39,154 nt of DNA from Rhodospirillales bacterium. Its GTDB lineage: Bacteria; Pseudomonadota; Alphaproteobacteria; Rhodospirillales; Casp-alpha2. Positions within the stretch are counted from its first letter, which is position 1, and every line of letters begins with the position of its first letter. Positions 32,656 to 39,154 of the stretch are shown here, piece after piece. Location: positions 1 to 39,154 of the forward strand of contig JAJFIJ010000247.1 of the NCBI GenBank assembly GCA_021775105.1, in the 5' to 3' direction. The position numbers were made by a program, and so were the translations under genes. The notes under the pieces were generated by a model that saw only the letters and a list, made by a program, of their open reading frames with translations, had not been told where the DNA came from and did not search any database.

Positions 32656-34722
32656 CTACTCGTCAAGATACCACTGATGAGCACGGTACGGATAAGTCCG
32701 ATAATACTCATATGATGCTGTCTTGAATTCCGGGAAGTTTTTCAAGGCATTCCGATGATAAATCGGTGCCGGGGCAAGCACCGTACCGATGAACAACAGG
32801 TTCTCGGTCAGGTTCTTAACCATACGTGCGCCAATTTCATTGGACTTCGGCGTGCCGGCAACTTCTGCCTGGAACGCCTTAATGTCGTCCATCAGCTCAT
32901 AGACATATGCCGGTGGCTTGACGCCATTGGCACCTTTGCTGTCGATATACTCAGCCCAGAGAACGCCATTGCGAACACCAAAATAGTTTTCGAATGGAGG
33001 GTTCCAGAGTTCCGGGTTACCCAGGATAATTGCCATTGGCTGGCTTTTACGCCATGTCATGACGTCAAGCTGGTTCGCCGACTGCGCAGAACGGAATTCA
33101 TCTGGCGTAACTTCTTTCGAAGTCGTTTTGACACCGATGTTACTCCAGTGCTGGGCAACCAGTTCAACAACCTCAGTAGCGATACCTTGCGTTGCGAATT
33201 GCACGTTGAGTACCAGTTTGTCACCGTTTGGAAGGTCACGGTTGCCGTCACCGTCCTTATCGACAACACCAATTTCATCCAGCAATTTTTTGGCCATCGC
33301 GGGATCATGCTGAACGTAGTAGTTTAGCCATTTTTTGTCGACAAATGCTGGCGGAGGGCTAAAGCCAATATACTGCTGCGCCTTACCGAGATTGAAAAAC
33401 GCAACTTCGTTGATTTCATCCCGATTGATAGCGACGGACATTGCTTGCCGGAATTTAATGTTTCCGAAAACTTTACGTTTTTCCGGATCAGCGGATGTCA
33501 CGTTAAAGGCAAACGTCGGACCCGCAATTTCAGGCTTCAACTGGACGTTATATTTGCCTTTTCCCTTGTTATCCATGAGAACCGGAGCCGATGGCAAAGA
33601 GAGAGACTGAAGTTTGTAGTCATACTCGCCGTTAATGGCTTTCAGGATACGAACTTCGTGGTCGTTGATGTAGACTTCATCCTGTTCGCTGATGTAGGGC
33701 AACTGTTGGCCCTGAGTATCAACCATGTGGAAATATGGATTGGCTACATAGTGACGGCCTTCCGTCGTGTCGGCCACGGTGATGTAGCTTTCCAGCGAAG
33801 GCTGGATTGCAGCCGGCAATTTTGCAATTTTCGACGGATCTTTCAGCATGGGCGATGGAACGTCGGTCCAGTCCGATTGGCCATAGTAGAAGTTGACTAC
33901 GTCATAGCCCTTCTCAAAACCAGCGGCTTTCGCCAATTTGTCCGCATCCGGGTTCACGGCAGGGTGGAACTGACCGAGGAAATGTTTCGGCTGGAATCCC
34001 TGACCATAATGGGTCGCGAAATGAGCCAGTAACCCTGGATAAGGTGACGGCATGTTGAAACGAACGGTCTGCGGATCGATTACATCCACCGACATTGGTT
34101 TGCCACCAACCAGAGCGTAATCCTTGGTTTTTTCGATGACATTTTTGTCCAAATTCAAATTTTCGTACCAGAATTCAACATCGGCCGCTGTAAACGGAGC
34201 ACCATCGGACCATTTGTGCCCTTTGCGCAGGAAGAAAGTAAGCGACGTGAAATCGTCATTGAACTTCCAGCCTTTTGCGACGTTCGGGACAATAGTCGAA
34301 AGATCATCGGAATAACGCACAAGGTTAACATGGCGTGTGGACAAAAGATCCGAAGTTCCAGCCTCAGTCGCATTCGATATCATGTCGAAAACGCCGCCAT
34401 ATTTTCCGATAGAATCATAAGGAGCTACGACTAATGGTTCACTGGGCAGACGATCATTAACGCCAGGAAGACCTTTGTTTCCAACAATCTTGCCATTCAG
34501 CTTGCCGATATCCGGATTTTCGGAAAAGCTCAGTTTGCAATTTGCGGTTTTTTCGAATTCTGCCAGTTCGTATTGCTGAGGGAACGCACCTGCGGCGACT
34601 CCCTTCATATCTTTCACTGTTACAGCAGGGCAAGGTGCTGCCTGCACTACTGTCGATGCAAGGCCAAGCCCCGCGACGACGGCAACGAACGCACCCATCT
34701 GGATGCCTTTTCTTCTTAACAT
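32656..34722 (-). CDS. Extracellular solute-binding protein, family 5 (peptide/opine type)
   Basis: This 688-residue protein has a Sec signal (MLRRKGIQMGAFVAVVAGLGLASTVVQA, cleavage before APCP). It is longer than ordinary DppA (about 535) and resembles the long YejA-like members. Family 5 motifs include LTFFLRKGHKWSDGAPFTAADVEFWYENL and NIKFRQAMSVAINRDEINEV. It carries extra N-terminal residues (about 80) before the usual SBP_bac_5 core. The RBS AAGGAGGA is strong. It binds the ligand in the periplasm and delivers it to the downstream permeases. The ligand is unknown. The neighbouring omega-amino acid genes suggest a small amino acid, peptide or taurine-like compound only by context. Confidence 0.9.
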   Translation of the reverse strand: MLRRKGIQMGAFVAVVAGLGLASTVVQAAPCPAVTVKDMKGVAAGAFPQQYELAEFEKTANCKLSFSENPDIGKLNGKIVGNKGLPGVNDRLPSEPLVVAPYDSIGKYGGVFDMISNATEAGTSDLLSTRHVNLVRYSDDLSTIVPNVAKGWKFNDDFTSLTFFLRKGHKWSDGAPFTAADVEFWYENLNLDKNVIEKTKDYALVGGKPMSVDVIDPQTVRFNMPSPYPGLLAHFATHYGQGFQPKHFLGQFHPAVNPDADKLAKAAGFEKGYDVVNFYYGQSDWTDVPSPMLKDPSKIAKLPAAIQPSLESYITVADTTEGRHYVANPYFHMVDTQGQQLPYISEQDEVYINDHEVRILKAINGEYDYKLQSLSLPSAPVLMDNKGKGKYNVQLKPEIAGPTFAFNVTSADPEKRKVFGNIKFRQAMSVAINRDEINEVAFFNLGKAQQYIGFSPPPAFVDKKWLNYYVQHDPAMAKKLLDEIGVVDKDGDGNRDLPNGDKLVLNVQFATQGIATEVVELVAQHWSNIGVKTTSKEVTPDEFRSAQSANQLDVMTWRKSQPMAIILGNPELWNPPFENYFGVRNGVLWAEYIDSKGANGVKPPAYVYELMDDIKAFQAEVAGTPKSNEIGARMVKNLTENLLFIGTVLAPAPIYHRNALKNFPEFKTASYEYYRTYPYRAHQWYLDE

Positions 34723-34822
34723 TTGAATCCTCCTTGTTTTTTTGTCGTAGTAAATTTTTTCTTTTTGTTTTTGACGACGGCCCTCGGAATTTATCGAGGT
34801 TTCAACCGGCGCAAGTTAACTT

Positions 34823-34848
34823 CTGTTGTGCAAACAAATTCACAACAG
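34823..34848. promoter_or_regulatory. Perfect 8-bp inverted repeat upstream of the ABC operon
   Basis: CTGTTGTG and CACAACAG are perfect arms separated by 10 bases, about 100 bases before the binding-protein start. The half-site length and spacing suit a dimeric regulator. Part of the 299-base gap 34723-35021, which is otherwise A/T rich and shows no gene. A weak AACGC/GCGTT hairpin (34965-34981) lies 41 bases after the stop of the upstream binding-protein gene. Confidence 0.45.
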
Positions 34849-35021
34849 CTTTTCTTCCAAAGACCTAAAACTGATTTTTATCCTGCGTCAACGGTATATC
34901 AATCTCGAAGTAGCGCAATGTATAAATCGCTTTTGCGTATCTTATTGATAAGAGAGTTCAAGAAAACGCCATGGAAGCGTTAGGGCCAGATACTCAAAAT
35001 TCATAGGTCCAAATTTGCAAT

Positions 35022-36182
35022 TCAGGCAGCAATCAGCTGATCGCGGTATTCCGCACGGATTTCGGCATACCAGTTGGGTTCGTCGGGCCACCACCACAAT
35101 CGATCCAGCGCATCGCCTGGATAGGCGGATTCAAACGCTGCTTTGGTTTTGGCATCAAGTAATGCGGTTACGCCACTGACAGCCGCGTTGTACCCCGTAG
35201 CGTTGGCCATCTGTGCGCCCGCCTTGGCGGTGTAGATGGCATTGACGAATTCATGTGCCTGTTCCTTGTGCTTTGCACCAATCGGCATGCTAAGGCCATC
35301 CAGCCAGGCAAATGCTCCTTCTTTTGGAGCAAGATATTGAACAGGCCGACCCTCTTTCATCAATTCGATTGCCGGACCGTCCCAGGTTTGTCCGATCACA
35401 CAGCCATTTTGCAAAAAGTTGGATTTCTGGGTGTCATGGTCATTCCAGAATGACTTGATCCACGGTTTGTGTTCGATCGCAAAACTGGTGATTTCGTCCC
35501 AGATCCCACGCATGCTATCTTCGTCTTTATAAGCGTTCTCGAACGGTGGCAGTTTGCCGATATCCGCAAGGTATCGACCGATCCCGGCCATCATTGAATG
35601 CGGGCGACCCTGAACCTTGCCCTTGACGCCCGGCAACCAAAGATCGCCAAAACTCAGTTTTCCGTATTCAGTCTGAAAAAGATCTTTGCGATAGGATATC
35701 GCTTCCGTACCCCAGATATGCGGCAAGTGGTGCTGTCCACCATCCCAGATCCAGGTTTCGCTCGGTTTTCTGAACGTGGCCTCGACGTTTTTCAGATTGG
35801 GGATTTTTTTGAGATCCCAGGGCTGGGTCAGTTTAAGGTCGATCCATTGGCCTTTGCGATGCACCGTCGGCGTAATGACATCGTACCCGCGACCCTTGGA
35901 CGCCTTCATTTTGTTGATCAGTTCTTCATTGGAGCCGAGTGTAATATAGTTGGTTTTAATCCCCGTAGATTTTTCGAAGTCTTTAAGAAACGCCTCAGGC
36001 AGGTATCCGGTCCAGCACAAGACATCAACTTTGCCGGATGATGAAAAGGCGTCCCTGACAATCCATGGGCCACCGGTCGCAATCGCTCCGACGCCTATCG
36101 CGTGCTTTATCAAAGTGCGCCTGGAAAAGGTTCGTGCTGCCTTGGCTGTAAGTCTGGAACTGGATTTTATTTTGGATGTCAT
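35022..36182 (-). CDS. Spermidine/putrescine-type extracellular binding protein (PotD-like), Tat-exported
   Basis: This 386-residue protein starts at ATG 36182 with AGGAAG upstream. The track's 36242 adds 20 residues that are not signal-like. Its N-terminus has a Tat-type signal (FSRRTLIKHAIGVGAIATGG). The mature part has PotD/PotF features: VDVLCWTGYLPEAFLKDFEKSTGIKTNYIT near the start and DRLWWWPDEPNWYAEIRAEYRDQLIAA at the end. It would bind a polyamine or another small cation in the periplasm. No matching PotABC permease or ATPase lies in the window, so it is an orphan or depends on a distant transporter. It is divergent from mmsA. Confidence 0.85.
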   Translation of the reverse strand: MTSKIKSSSRLTAKAARTFSRRTLIKHAIGVGAIATGGPWIVRDAFSSSGKVDVLCWTGYLPEAFLKDFEKSTGIKTNYITLGSNEELINKMKASKGRGYDVITPTVHRKGQWIDLKLTQPWDLKKIPNLKNVEATFRKPSETWIWDGGQHHLPHIWGTEAISYRKDLFQTEYGKLSFGDLWLPGVKGKVQGRPHSMMAGIGRYLADIGKLPPFENAYKDEDSMRGIWDEITSFAIEHKPWIKSFWNDHDTQKSNFLQNGCVIGQTWDGPAIELMKEGRPVQYLAPKEGAFAWLDGLSMPIGAKHKEQAHEFVNAIYTAKAGAQMANATGYNAAVSGVTALLDAKTKAAFESAYPGDALDRLWWWPDEPNWYAEIRAEYRDQLIAA

Positions 36183-36630
36183 ATTGGTTCTTCCTGCGAA
36201 TAAACCATACAGATTGTGGCCTGCCCCAACAAACTTCGGCATTCCGGGTTCGGGTCAACAAGGCGAATGGGCAAAAATACACCTGTTTCAAGTATGAAGC
36301 CGATGTCCCGCCAAGGTCAACGCAAGAACGATCTTTGACAAGTGAAATTGACGATCATAATTTCGGTCGACAGTTCGGAAACTGGAAATTAAGCGCATGT
36401 TGATAGTGGGGCCAAAAAACTGGAATTGGTAGCTCCAGATTTTCCGGAATTACTTTCCAAATCATTGAAAGTACCAAGAACATGGCCAAACTGTGCCTGC
36501 TCAAACATGACAAAGCGATGTAATTCTTCTTACAAAAATGGCGTTTCTTGCTTTGCACGACTTTGAAATTATTGCATTTTGACGCAGGAATTTTGTAGAT
36601 GCGAACAAGCGCTGACTATAGGAGTTGAAG
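36183..36630. promoter_or_regulatory. Divergent 448-base gap between PotD-like gene and mmsA
   Basis: No gene is supported here. Two short inverted repeats are present: CTGGA/TCCAG (36420-36438, 9-base spacer) and ACTTTC/GAAAGT (36452-36472, 9-base spacer). CTGGAA recurs at about 36379. They may be regulator half-sites for mmsA or the PotD-like gene. The only clear signal is GGAG six bases before mmsA ATG. The 67-residue minus ORF in this gap has no family look. Confidence 0.35.
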
Positions 36631-38142
36631 ATGACTGAGGAATTGATGCACTTTGTGGATGGTGTTCGTGTGAAAGGCACCAGTGGGCGTTTTGGAGATG
36701 TTTTTAATCCGGCGACGGGCGAAGTAACCAAGAGAGCTCCGCTTGCAAGTGCCGATGAAGTTCGCAAGGCCATCGCCTCTTCCGCAGCGGCACTTCCCGG
36801 GTGGGCAGCCACGCCTCCGGCCAAGCGCGCGCAGGTGATGTTCAATTTTCGCGATCTTCTTCACAAACATATGGATGAATTGGCCGAACTGGTTTCCCAG
36901 GAGCATGGAAAAACGCTGGATGACGCCAAAGGTTCGGTCACTCGCGGTTTGGAAGTTGTCGAGTTTGCCTGTGGTATTCCACATCTTCTGAAAGGGGATT
37001 ACTCGGCGTCAGTTGCCGGCGGCGTTGACAGTTTCAACACCCGCCAGCCTGTTGGTGTCTGCGCCGGTATTACACCCTTCAACTTCCCGGCCATGGTGCC
37101 AATGTGGATGTTCCCGATGGCTCTGGCCTGCGGCAATACGTTCATCCTGAAACCCTCCGAGCGCGATCCGTCCTGTGGAGTCAGGCTCGCCGAACTGATG
37201 TTTGAGGCAGGGCTTCCGGAAGGTTGCCTGAATGTGATTAATGGAGACAAGGAAGCCGTAGACACCCTGCTGACTGATCCTGGCGTCGGGGCTATCAGTT
37301 TTGTCGGATCGACGGCGATTGGACGATACATTTATGAGACCGGTGCCGCACATGGTAAACGGGTCCAGGCGCTTTGTGGTGCCAAAAACCATATGATCAT
37401 CATGCCTGATGCCGATATCGATCAGGCTGTCGATGCGACTATAGGCGCGGCATACGGTTCTGCTGGCGAACGCTGTATGGCGGTCTCCGTTGCGGTCGCT
37501 GTTGGTGATGAAGCTGCTGATGCGTTCGTCAAACAACTCGCTCCACGCGTCCAGAGCCTGAAGGTCGGTCCATATACAGATGCATCTGCGGAAATGGGGC
37601 CGGTTATTACCCGTGAATCAAAAGAGCGTATTGAACGTTACATTGGTGAAGGTCTCGCCGATGGCGCGGAATTGGTCGTCGATGGACGCGGCATCAGTCT
37701 TCAGGGATACGAGAACGGATACTTCGTCGGTGGTACACTGTTTGATCGGGTGACCACGGAAATGTCCATCTACAAAGATGAAATTTTTGGACCAGTTCTT
37801 GTCGTCGTCCGCGCCGAGAGTTATGACGAAGCCAAGCAGATGGTCATTGATCATGAATACGGAAACGGTGCCGCCATCTTTACCCGTGATGGTGACACGG
37901 CACGGAATTTCACCCAGGATGTCAATATTGGCATGGTCGGGGTCAATGTTCCGATACCGGTACCCGTTGCTTATCATAGCTTTGGCGGCTGGAAGGCTTC
38001 GTTGTTTGGTGATCATTCCATTCACGGCATGGAAGGTGTACGCTTCTACACCAAATTGAAAACCGTCACAGCCCGTTGGCCGTCCGGCATCAAAGAGGGT
38101 GCCGTATTTAATTTCCACAGTGGATCAGATACCGGACATTAA
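36631..38142 (+). CDS. mmsA: CoA-acylating methylmalonate-semialdehyde dehydrogenase
   Basis: This 503-residue aldehyde dehydrogenase is a full-length MmsA: HFVDGVRVKGTSGRFGDVFNPATGEV at the N-terminus, NAD-site ITPFNFPAMVPMWMFPMALACGNTFILKPSE, catalytic Cys in GSAGERCMAVSVAV, and the C-terminal HSFGGWKASLFGDHSIHG. It converts methylmalonate or malonate semialdehyde with CoA and NAD to propionyl- or acetyl-CoA plus CO2. ATG 36631 has GGAG upstream and is preferred to the track's TTG 36625. Together with the beta-alanine-type aminotransferase at 26906 it could complete a beta-alanine route, though valine or inositol breakdown is equally possible. Confidence 0.95.
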   Translation: MTEELMHFVDGVRVKGTSGRFGDVFNPATGEVTKRAPLASADEVRKAIASSAAALPGWAATPPAKRAQVMFNFRDLLHKHMDELAELVSQEHGKTLDDAKGSVTRGLEVVEFACGIPHLLKGDYSASVAGGVDSFNTRQPVGVCAGITPFNFPAMVPMWMFPMALACGNTFILKPSERDPSCGVRLAELMFEAGLPEGCLNVINGDKEAVDTLLTDPGVGAISFVGSTAIGRYIYETGAAHGKRVQALCGAKNHMIIMPDADIDQAVDATIGAAYGSAGERCMAVSVAVAVGDEAADAFVKQLAPRVQSLKVGPYTDASAEMGPVITRESKERIERYIGEGLADGAELVVDGRGISLQGYENGYFVGGTLFDRVTTEMSIYKDEIFGPVLVVVRAESYDEAKQMVIDHEYGNGAAIFTRDGDTARNFTQDVNIGMVGVNVPIPVPVAYHSFGGWKASLFGDHSIHGMEGVRFYTKLKTVTARWPSGIKEGAVFNFHSGSDTGH

Positions 38143-38208
38143 ATACCATAGCACTGGTCAGCAGACTGCCCATGAGTCGAAAACCGACGTGCGTTGTGGG
38201 TGAACAAA

Positions 38209-38760
38209 ATGGCAGAACAGGCCTATCTTTCTAGCGTCGAGCAAGTAATCATCACCGACGCAAGTGTTGTTCCTGAACCGTTACAGGAGACATTTGTCTA
38301 CTGGGCTTCAAAATGCAGTCGTGCGTCAATGGCTGCCGAATTTAATATCCCGGATCTGCTGGTTAACGTCATTCCCTGGTCTGTGCTGGTAGATGTCTTG
38401 GGCGATCCGCCCGAATTTCGCTACCGGTTTTGGGGCACTGAACGGGTTCGGCTGATTGGTTATGAAATGACCGGGAAAACAATTTTGGATATTCGTCATG
38501 CTGAAATGCGTGACGCAAATCTGAAGGAGTATCAAGACGTTCTGCGGGCAAAAAAACCAATGCTTTGTCAGTCGATCAACATTTGGCCCAGTGGTCGCAG
38601 GGAGATGTTCCAGTCCATGCGGTTGCCGATATCCCGAGATGGTCACTCTGTCACACAGATCTATTCGATCATTAATTTTGTTGAAATATCGGCCATGCAT
38701 TACAAATATTTCGGCACTGAAATCCCTCTTGAAAAAACTCGTGATGGTGTGGATGACTGA
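38209..38760 (+). CDS. PAS-like domain protein of unknown function
   Basis: This 183-residue soluble protein has no membrane segment or obvious output domain. The middle, DLLVNVIPWSVLVDVLGDPPEFRYRFWGTERVRLIGYEMTGKTILDI, resembles the PAS_5 type single-domain proteins common in alphaproteobacteria. The remaining C-terminal strand pattern (PMLCQSINIWPSGRREMFQSMRLPISRDG) fits the PAS beta-sheet. Function is unknown. It might be a ligand sensor. It follows mmsA by 66 bases without a visible terminator, so co-transcription is possible. ATG 38209 (MAEQAY) is preferred to the upstream TTG. Confidence 0.65.
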   Translation: MAEQAYLSSVEQVIITDASVVPEPLQETFVYWASKCSRASMAAEFNIPDLLVNVIPWSVLVDVLGDPPEFRYRFWGTERVRLIGYEMTGKTILDIRHAEMRDANLKEYQDVLRAKKPMLCQSINIWPSGRREMFQSMRLPISRDGHSVTQIYSIINFVEISAMHYKYFGTEIPLEKTRDGVDD

Positions 38761-38796
38761 TATTGCTTGGCATCTGGCGAGGACGAGGCTGGTGTC

Positions 38797-39042
38797 GTGA
38801 AGGCATTATTGCAACGGGTTTCAGAGGCGCGAGCAGTATTGGTAGATACCGGCGAAGTGCTTGGAGAGATCGGTTGGGGATTGACGGTTCTTGTTTGCTC
38901 TGATCCGGACGATGGCACTGAAGAAGTAGACTTATTTGCCCGAAAAATAGTGAACTTGCGCTTGTTTGGCGATGATGAAGGGAAAATGAACCGTTCCGTA
39001 CTTGATGTCGGTGGATCGTATCCGTCCGGTGAAGGGCGCTGA
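38797..39042 (+). pseudogene. dtd: D-aminoacyl-tRNA deacylase, 3'-truncated
   Basis: The first about 73 residues match DTD well: KALLQRVSEARAVLV, GEIGWGLTVLVCSDPDDG, ARKIVNLRLFGDDEGKMNRSVLDVGGS. DTD hydrolyses D-aminoacyl-tRNA and is normally about 145 residues. Here the expected strand after GGS (LVVSQFTLAAD-type, containing the active-site Thr region) is absent and replaced by YPSGEGR and a stop. No frame downstream restores it, so this is not a simple frameshift. The break is near 39016-39018. The GTG start at 38797 is chosen because it gives the usual N-terminus. The remaining 81-residue product would lack the second half of the active site and is unlikely to work. Confidence 0.8.
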
Positions 39043-39154
39043 TCAGACAGGTAGAAGGAATTCGCTTGTTTCGATGGCGTGAAGGACGTCTTTGAGAGAC
39101 AAGCCTTGATGGACGCGGAACCATTGGCCGGTGTGGCGATGCCACTGGACATCG
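39043..39154 (-). CDS. C-terminal end of an unidentified ORF (partial)
   Basis: On the minus strand a frame is open from the window edge to TGA at 39043-39045. It reads DVQWHRHTGQWFRVHQ then GLSLKDVLHAIETSEFLLPV. It ends one base after the stop of the truncated dtd, so it lies in the sequence that replaced the dtd 3' half. I do not recognise the family. A mobile-element protein is possible from position only. It is too short to classify. Confidence 0.35.
   Translation of the reverse strand, partial: DVQWHRHTGQWFRVHQGLSLKDVLHAIETSEFLLPV

Noticed and set aside
33445-34032. 195-aa plus-strand ORF inside the binding-protein gene
   Set aside because: Antisense shadow of a strong SBP_bac_5 coding frame with signal peptide and RBS.
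34723-34983. 86-aa plus-strand ORF in the gap upstream of the ABC operon
   Set aside because: Low-complexity Phe-rich start read antisense through the strong RBS of the binding-protein gene; no family features.
36355-36558. 67-aa minus-strand ORF in the PotD-mmsA gap
   Set aside because: No RBS, no family look; more likely non-coding regulatory DNA.
38797-39042. Simple frameshift in dtd
   Set aside because: I translated the other two frames after the break and none gives the expected DTD continuation, so replacement or rearrangement fits better.
38700-39152. 150-aa minus-strand ORF opposite the truncated dtd
   Set aside because: Ser/Pro/Thr-rich antisense translation of dtd; a different minus frame (39043-39154) looks more protein-like.
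1-39154. CRISPR arrays, tRNA/rRNA genes, complete IS elements or prophage
   Set aside because: No regularly spaced repeats, tRNA-like cloverleaf, rRNA segment, or transposase with terminal repeats was seen within the window.

Overview
The window looks like a chromosomal segment of an alphaproteobacterium, probably marine and heterotrophic. The evidence is the gene families and their arrangement: heterotetrameric sarcosine oxidase soxBDAG, a MocR/TauR-type regulator beside xsc-pta-ald, a YejA-like peptide ABC operon, and MmsA. Base composition is moderate. I see no rRNA, tRNA, CRISPR array or complete insertion sequence. Almost everything is catabolic or uptake machinery for small nitrogen, sulfur or carboxylate compounds.

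Region 1 (1-2970, +) holds the 3' end of an ATP-grasp CoA-ligase beta subunit, its alpha subunit and an MFS transporter, translationally coupled. The ligase is SucCD-like but clearly diverged from housekeeping SucCD. A TauE/SafE permease on the minus strand (3168-3920) follows.

Region 2 (4056-13464, +) is the most unusual part. It is a tightly packed run of nine genes behind a HutC-type GntR regulator: DUF3604 protein, aconitase X large and small parts, VOC protein, succinate dehydrogenase/fumarate reductase-like FeS subunit, two haem-b-type anchors, a second TauE/SafE permease and the flavoprotein subunit. Several family-defining residues have changed: the flavinylation His of the flavoprotein, the Glu of RGEGG, one expected Fe-S Cys of AcnX, and the Ser motif of the AcnX swivel. 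This suggests a dedicated pathway for an unidentified hydroxy-acid or dicarboxylate (possibly sulfonated) that feeds electrons to quinone. The substrate cannot be read from the sequence. A hemerythrin-like gene lies tail-to-tail with the operon.

Region 3 (14035-20259) is soxB-D-A-G (minus) with a divergent LysR regulator, whose start codon overlaps a perfect 14-bp inverted repeat. A beta-carbonic anhydrase gene follows.

Region 4 (21030-28216) is a taurine/omega-amino acid dissimilation module. An aminotransferase passes the amino group to pyruvate, alanine dehydrogenase regenerates pyruvate, Xsc converts sulfoacetaldehyde to acetyl phosphate plus sulfite, and Pta makes acetyl-CoA. A MocR/TauR-like regulator is divergent from the aminotransferase. 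xsc has its own recognisable promoter, and a terminator-like hairpin sits between xsc and pta.

Region 5 (28307-34722, minus) is a five-gene peptide/opine-type ABC importer. It is followed by an orphan Tat-exported spermidine/putrescine-type binding protein (35022-36182). Region 6 (36631-39154) has mmsA, a PAS-like protein, and a dtd gene whose 3' half has been replaced by unrelated sequence containing the C-terminal end of an opposing unidentified ORF that runs off the window.
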